A stretch of DNA of 18,389 nt from Bacteriovoracaceae bacterium UBA7695 (GTDB lineage: Bacteria > Bdellovibrionota > Bacteriovoracia > Bacteriovoracales > Bacteriovoracaceae). The notes beneath the pieces were generated by a model. The model worked only from the letters and a program-made list of their open reading frames with translations. It had not been told where the DNA came from and made no database searches. The translations under genes and the position numbers were made by a program. The stretch is from the NCBI GenBank assembly GCA_002482685.1, contig DLGL01000113.1, positions 1 to 18,389 on the forward strand, given 5' to 3'. Positions 15,642-18,389 of the stretch are shown piece by piece. The first letter of the stretch is position 1. Every line of letters starts with the position of its first letter.

Positions 15642-16220
15642 ATGATCAGTTTAAGTAACGGATTTGAATTGAGAGAGCTTTCTGAGGAAGAATTCACACC
15701 TATATTTGAAAAATATGCTCCATTATATTTTAGTAATATTCACCAAACTTTTATGCTCAGAGATATCTTAAATGAAGTTGAGAAAGAAAAACTAAAGAGA
15801 CTCAAAGAAAATATGGGATCCCCATATCATTTAAGAATAGCTATTTATAAAAATGATAATTTCGTTGGATTTCATTGGGGATTCCAAGAAGATTTTATCA
15901 GGTTTTATATGTGTTGTACGGCCATTGTGCCTGAATTCCGGGGCCAGGGAATTTATACTGAATTATTGCCCTATATTTTAAAGGTAGTTTCAGAAAAGGG
16001 TTTTCAAGAAATCACAAGTTTTCATTCCCCATCTAATAACGGCATCATTGTGCCTAAACTTAAAGCTGGTTTTGTTATAACAACAATGGACGTAAGTGAC
16101 AATTTTGGCGTTCTTGTTAAGTTGACCTATTATCCCAACAAGCTTCGAAATAAAATTATGTCATACAGAACAGGGTATTCTAGACCGGACGAAGAAATTA
16201 AAGTACTTCTTAAATTGTAG
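15642..16220 (+). CDS. GNAT-like N-acetyltransferase
   Basis: 192 residues. The acetyl-CoA pyrophosphate loop is visible as CTAIVPEFRGQGIYTELLP, with R100, G101, Q102 and G103 matching the R-G-x-G pattern after a beta strand. A later strand and helix (SFHSPSNNGIIVPKLKAGF, 126-144) resemble the second half of the fold. The substrate is unknown. It starts 8 bases after the AarF-like gene, with only GAGA as ribosome binding site, so it is probably co-transcribed. It is visibly more AT-rich than its neighbours, with many ATT, TTT, AAA and ATA codons, which may reflect later acquisition. It ends one base before a convergent gene. Confidence 0.75.
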   Translation: MISLSNGFELRELSEEEFTPIFEKYAPLYFSNIHQTFMLRDILNEVEKEKLKRLKENMGSPYHLRIAIYKNDNFVGFHWGFQEDFIRFYMCCTAIVPEFRGQGIYTELLPYILKVVSEKGFQEITSFHSPSNNGIIVPKLKAGFVITTMDVSDNFGVLVKLTYYPNKLRNKIMSYRTGYSRPDEEIKVLLKL

Positions 16221-16221
16221 C

Positions 16222-17226
16222 TTAAACACTCACCATCCCACTTATAAAAAGCGCCTTGATATCCGGCTCGATCTCTTCAAAAACCCCTGGTCCTAAAATC
16301 CCTCTCAGAAAATCCTCTGTCTCAAGGGATAAAAGCTCATCATTAAAATTGAAATACACTTCCTGTTTCATAATATTCATGTCGTGGATGCCAATCTTAT
16401 CATTGGTGAATTTACTAACAAAATCCCCAAACATCCTTTTATCCCCTGGTGAGAGGAAAAACTGATACTGCATATCTTCAGTATTGATGAAGTTAGATCC
16501 CAACCACACCTTCCCATAGGCAGACATCATCGAAATCAGATCTTTAATATTATTTAGAGTTCCGTACTCGAAGATCACCCCACTAAGATCCATTCCTTTA
16601 TTCATGAAGAAATAAGAAATGATCTTTCCCTGATCTTCTTCCAAGTACAGATCAGCGGATGTTATTTTTGTGAGTAGCTGCCAGTCAGAAGGTCTTCTTT
16701 CTACTGTGGTGTAGAGGCTTCCAAAAGACTTCTCATAGATATGATGAAGTTGTTTTCTTTCTTCCAGGTTTAAGTCTTTAAGCTTTGTTAATCTGAAATT
16801 CTTTTCCTGAACAGTCTCTGGGATTTCTATCTGTGTTCCACAAAGATAGAAGCCATACTTCTTATAAAGTTTTTCCTGATCACTCCACAGGATAAAAAAA
16901 GCGACATCACTTCTCTTCTCTGCCAGTACATCCTGCATGAGTTCCTGAAAAAATCCTTCGCCTCTTCTGGCCTCATCTACCGCGATACCTCCCAGCATCG
17001 CGATGTTGAAACCAAGAATCTTCCTCTCACACACTCCTATATGGGCCACAACTTCTTCATTTTCATCCACCATGATGAAACAGTTTGCAAAATTTGATTC
17101 ATCTACGAGTGGAGCGAAGTCTTCTTTGAAGGAATGAGGCTTTTCATACTCAAAGGAGCGCTCTATTAGAGAGATTGTGGCTTCAAAGAGGTGAGGAGCA
17201 GCTTTTAGTGTGGTTATTTTCATCAT
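16222..17226 (-). CDS. Two-domain GNAT-type acetyltransferase, Eis-like layout
   Basis: 334 residues. The N-terminal GNAT domain has LGGIAVDEARRGEGFF (78-93), with R88, G89 and G91 in the acetyl-CoA loop, and a following strand AFFILWSDQEKLYKKYGF, the usual end of the fold. About 200 residues follow that I cannot match to a family with confidence; length and order are like Eis-type acetyltransferases. There are two possible adjacent starts (17226 and 17223) and neither has a clear Shine-Dalgarno sequence. No signal peptide, so cytoplasmic. It is a single gene between a convergent GNAT gene and the divergent flagellin gene. Substrate unknown. Confidence 0.8.
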   Translation of the reverse strand: MMKITTLKAAPHLFEATISLIERSFEYEKPHSFKEDFAPLVDESNFANCFIMVDENEEVVAHIGVCERKILGFNIAMLGGIAVDEARRGEGFFQELMQDVLAEKRSDVAFFILWSDQEKLYKKYGFYLCGTQIEIPETVQEKNFRLTKLKDLNLEERKQLHHIYEKSFGSLYTTVERRPSDWQLLTKITSADLYLEEDQGKIISYFFMNKGMDLSGVIFEYGTLNNIKDLISMMSAYGKVWLGSNFINTEDMQYQFFLSPGDKRMFGDFVSKFTNDKIGIHDMNIMKQEVYFNFNDELLSLETEDFLRGILGPGVFEEIEPDIKALFISGMVSV

Positions 17227-17324
17227 TTGATTATGCGGGCTTTAATTCTATTTGCCTCGGCAAAATTTTCCAAGACCCCAGAAAAATGTGTAAAATCAAG
17301 TATTTAAGGGGTGTTTTTTACGCA

Positions 17325-17369
17325 CTGTCAAACATTTTTACAATCCCTATAAAGCTTTTTGGCCGATTG
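17325..17369 (+). promoter_or_regulatory. fliC: Flagellin promoter region
   Basis: Two readings are possible. CTGTCA (17325-17330) and TATAAA (17349-17354), 18 bases apart, fit a sigma-70 promoter at 4 and 5 of 6 positions and give a leader of about 95 bases. Alternatively GCCGATTG (17362-17369) resembles the sigma-28 (FliA) -10 GCCGATAA. The only -35-like sequence, TAAAGCTT (17349-17356), lies 5 bases away instead of 11, so the sigma-28 reading is not well supported. The GCCGATTGTCGAAA stretch also resembles an element upstream of recA. Confidence 0.4.
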
Positions 17370-17383
17370 TCGAAAAGATATGC

Positions 17384-17435
17384 ATGAACGCCAATTATGG
17401 CATTCATCACTCTCATCATGGATTGATACAGAGTG
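17384..17435 (+). promoter_or_regulatory. Two adjacent stem-loops in the flagellin 5' leader
   Basis: Stem-loop 1 pairs ATGAACGCC (17384-17392) with GGCATTCAT (17399-17407), with one mismatch. Stem-loop 2 begins at the next base and pairs CACTCT (17408-17413) with AGAGTG (17430-17435), with an inner ATCA/TGAT stem around loop TGGAT. The Shine-Dalgarno AAGGAGG follows 10 bases later. GGA in a hairpin loop plus GGA in the ribosome binding site is the layout of CsrA-type translational control; a role here is inference. Confidence 0.45.
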
Positions 17436-17455
17436 CACCCAATCAAGGAGGATTT

Positions 17456-18304
17456 ATGGGTTTGAGGATTAACACTAACGTTTCGTCGCTAAACGCGCAA
17501 AGAAACTTAGGTACAACTAAACTGGCTCAGAACAAAGTTTTGGAACAGTTGTCATCTGGTCAACGTATTAACCGTGCAGGCGATGATGCTGCAGGTTTAG
17601 CGATCTCAGAAAACTTAAAAGCACAAATTCGTGGTCTAGGCCAAGCTGAAAGAAATGCTCAAGACGGTGTGTCTTTGGTGCAAATCGCAGAGGGTGCCTT
17701 AGCTGAAGTTGGTAACATTATGATTCGTCTTCGCGAGTTAAGTGTTCAAGCAGCTTCTGATACTATCGGGCCAACAGAACGTAAATTCCTTAACGTGGAA
17801 TTCGAGCAGTTAATGTCTGAAGTAGACCGTATCGCAAACTCAACTGAGTTCAACAGAGTTCCTCTCCTAAATGGTACAGGATCAGTGTTTGATATTCAGA
17901 TTGGTACTCGAAATGATCCTTTAGCAGACAGACTTACATTTGATGCTTCGTCAGCAGATGTGAACGTGGCAGCTCTAGGTCTAAACTTAGCTTCTGTATC
18001 TGATAAGATCTCTGCGCAGAACTCACTGGCGGCCATCGATCAGGCGATTCAAAACGTTTCTGGTATCCGAGCTGACTTCGGTGCTCTACAAAACCGTCTT
18101 CAGTCGACCATTAACAACATTCAGATCTCGAATGAAAACTTGTCAGCAGCTAACTCACGTATTCGTGACACTGACATTGCAGCAGCGACTTCTGAATTGA
18201 CTAGAACGAATATTCTTATGCAAGCGGGTACTTCAGTATTGGCACAAGCGAACCAGTCTACGACGAACGCTCTCAGCCTTATTAACGCTGCTTCTCAGGG
18301 GTAA
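17456..18304 (+). CDS. fliC: Flagellin
   Basis: Structural subunit of the flagellar filament, exported by the flagellar type III system. I start it at the ATG at 17456 (282 residues), which has AAGGAGG 4 bases upstream and begins MGLRINTNVSSLNAQRN as flagellins do; the frame extends 24 codons further upstream but that part is leader. The conserved N-terminal D0/D1 helices include LSSGQRINRAGDDAAGLAISE (residues 32-52; described by its key residues SGQRIN and DDAAGLAI) and IRLRELSVQAASD (90-102). The central variable region is short (about 125-190), typical of a small flagellin. The C-terminal D1/D0 helices contain IRDTDIAAATSELTR and end near ALSLINAASQG. Flagellins of Bdellovibrio-type bacteria are of this size and often occur in several copies; only one is in this window. 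No signal peptide, as expected. Confidence 0.97.
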   Translation: MGLRINTNVSSLNAQRNLGTTKLAQNKVLEQLSSGQRINRAGDDAAGLAISENLKAQIRGLGQAERNAQDGVSLVQIAEGALAEVGNIMIRLRELSVQAASDTIGPTERKFLNVEFEQLMSEVDRIANSTEFNRVPLLNGTGSVFDIQIGTRNDPLADRLTFDASSADVNVAALGLNLASVSDKISAQNSLAAIDQAIQNVSGIRADFGALQNRLQSTINNIQISNENLSAANSRIRDTDIAAATSELTRTNILMQAGTSVLAQANQSTTNALSLINAASQG

Positions 18305-18325
18305 ATCCCCTGAGGCGATAGCCTC
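18294..18325 (+). terminator. Overlapping hairpins at the end of the flagellin gene, probable terminator
   Basis: Hairpin 1 pairs CTCAGGGG (18294-18301) with CCCCTGAG (18307-18314), a perfect 8-bp stem whose five-base loop TAAAT contains the stop codon. Hairpin 2 pairs GAGGC (18312-18316) with GCCTC (18321-18325) around GATA and is followed by TTAATTT. The two share GAG at 18312-18314. The T-tract is short, so termination may be partial; hairpin 1 may also protect the 3' end of an abundant mRNA. Confidence 0.6.
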
Positions 18326-18389
18326 TTAATTTGAAGATACTGATGTAAAACGAATCCTGCAAAAACACTGTAGTGGGTGTGATGGCTAG

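Noticed and set aside
16222..17226. Tandem duplication of GNAT genes
   Set aside because: The two neighbouring acetyltransferase-like proteins differ in length, orientation and sequence outside the short acetyl-CoA loop, so they are not a recent duplication.
17349..17369. Canonical sigma-28 promoter TAAA...GCCGAT
   Set aside because: The spacer between TAAAGCTT and GCCGATTG is 5 bases instead of 11, so only the -10-like part is noted.
17384..17455. Extended N-terminus of the flagellin frame
   Set aside because: The first 24 codons lack flagellin sequence and form the leader stem-loops; a strong AAGGAGG precedes the ATG at 17456.
1..18389. CRISPR arrays, insertion sequences, phage genes and attachment sites
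   Set aside because: No regularly spaced repeats, transposase or integrase motifs, or terminal inverted repeats were seen on reading both strands.

Overview
The window looks like a core chromosomal segment of a Bdellovibrionota-type predatory bacterium (Bdellovibrio, Bacteriovorax or Peredibacter-like). I infer this from moderately AT-rich DNA, a short flagellin of the Bdellovibrio kind, many small exported proteins with no recognisable family, and housekeeping genes set beside lineage-specific ones. It is packed with genes. I see no rRNA, tRNA, CRISPR array, insertion sequence, integrase or phage gene, and no gene-free stretch longer than about 230 bases.

Region 1 (1-7917, minus strand) is a DNA-repair and translation block. 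Read in the direction of transcription it runs pgpA, recA, recX, an exported zinc metalloprotease, an exported protein of unknown function, alaS, and the start of a peptide-binding lipoprotein cut by the window edge. The recA-recX-alaS order is a familiar bacterial neighbourhood, but here two exported proteins sit between recX and alaS. recA ends in a strong intrinsic terminator whose T-tract runs directly into the recX start codon, so recX should be made only by read-through. A second strong terminator follows the metalloprotease. The lipoprotein gene overlaps the alaS stop by ATGA, so its translation is probably coupled to alaS.

Region 2 (7977-9221, plus strand) is a single gene diverging from pgpA. 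Its C-terminal half carries the sequence signature of a RelA/SpoT-type (p)ppGpp synthetase without the HD hydrolase domain. This is the most biologically interesting protein in the window.

Region 3 (9214-13854, minus strand) is a compact operon: small membrane protein, Cys-rich zinc protein, greA, recG, a degenerate FHA-domain protein and an alpha/beta hydrolase. Genes overlap or lie 2-15 bases apart. greA (transcript cleavage) and recG (fork and R-loop remodelling) are functionally compatible; the other members have no assigned role.

Region 4 (13921-16220, plus strand) holds an AarF/UbiB-family atypical kinase with a C-terminal membrane anchor, followed by an AT-rich GNAT-like acetyltransferase. 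A second, unrelated GNAT protein (16222-17226, minus) converges on it with a one-base gap.

Region 5 (17227-18389, plus strand) is a flagellin gene. It has a long 5' leader with two abutting stem-loops before the Shine-Dalgarno sequence, and two overlapping hairpins at its stop codon.

No complete new system is evident. The best candidates for undescribed biology are the RelA/SpoT-like protein, the recA/recX terminator-start overlap, the repeated terminator arm in front of the 3553-4314 gene, and the structured flagellin leader.
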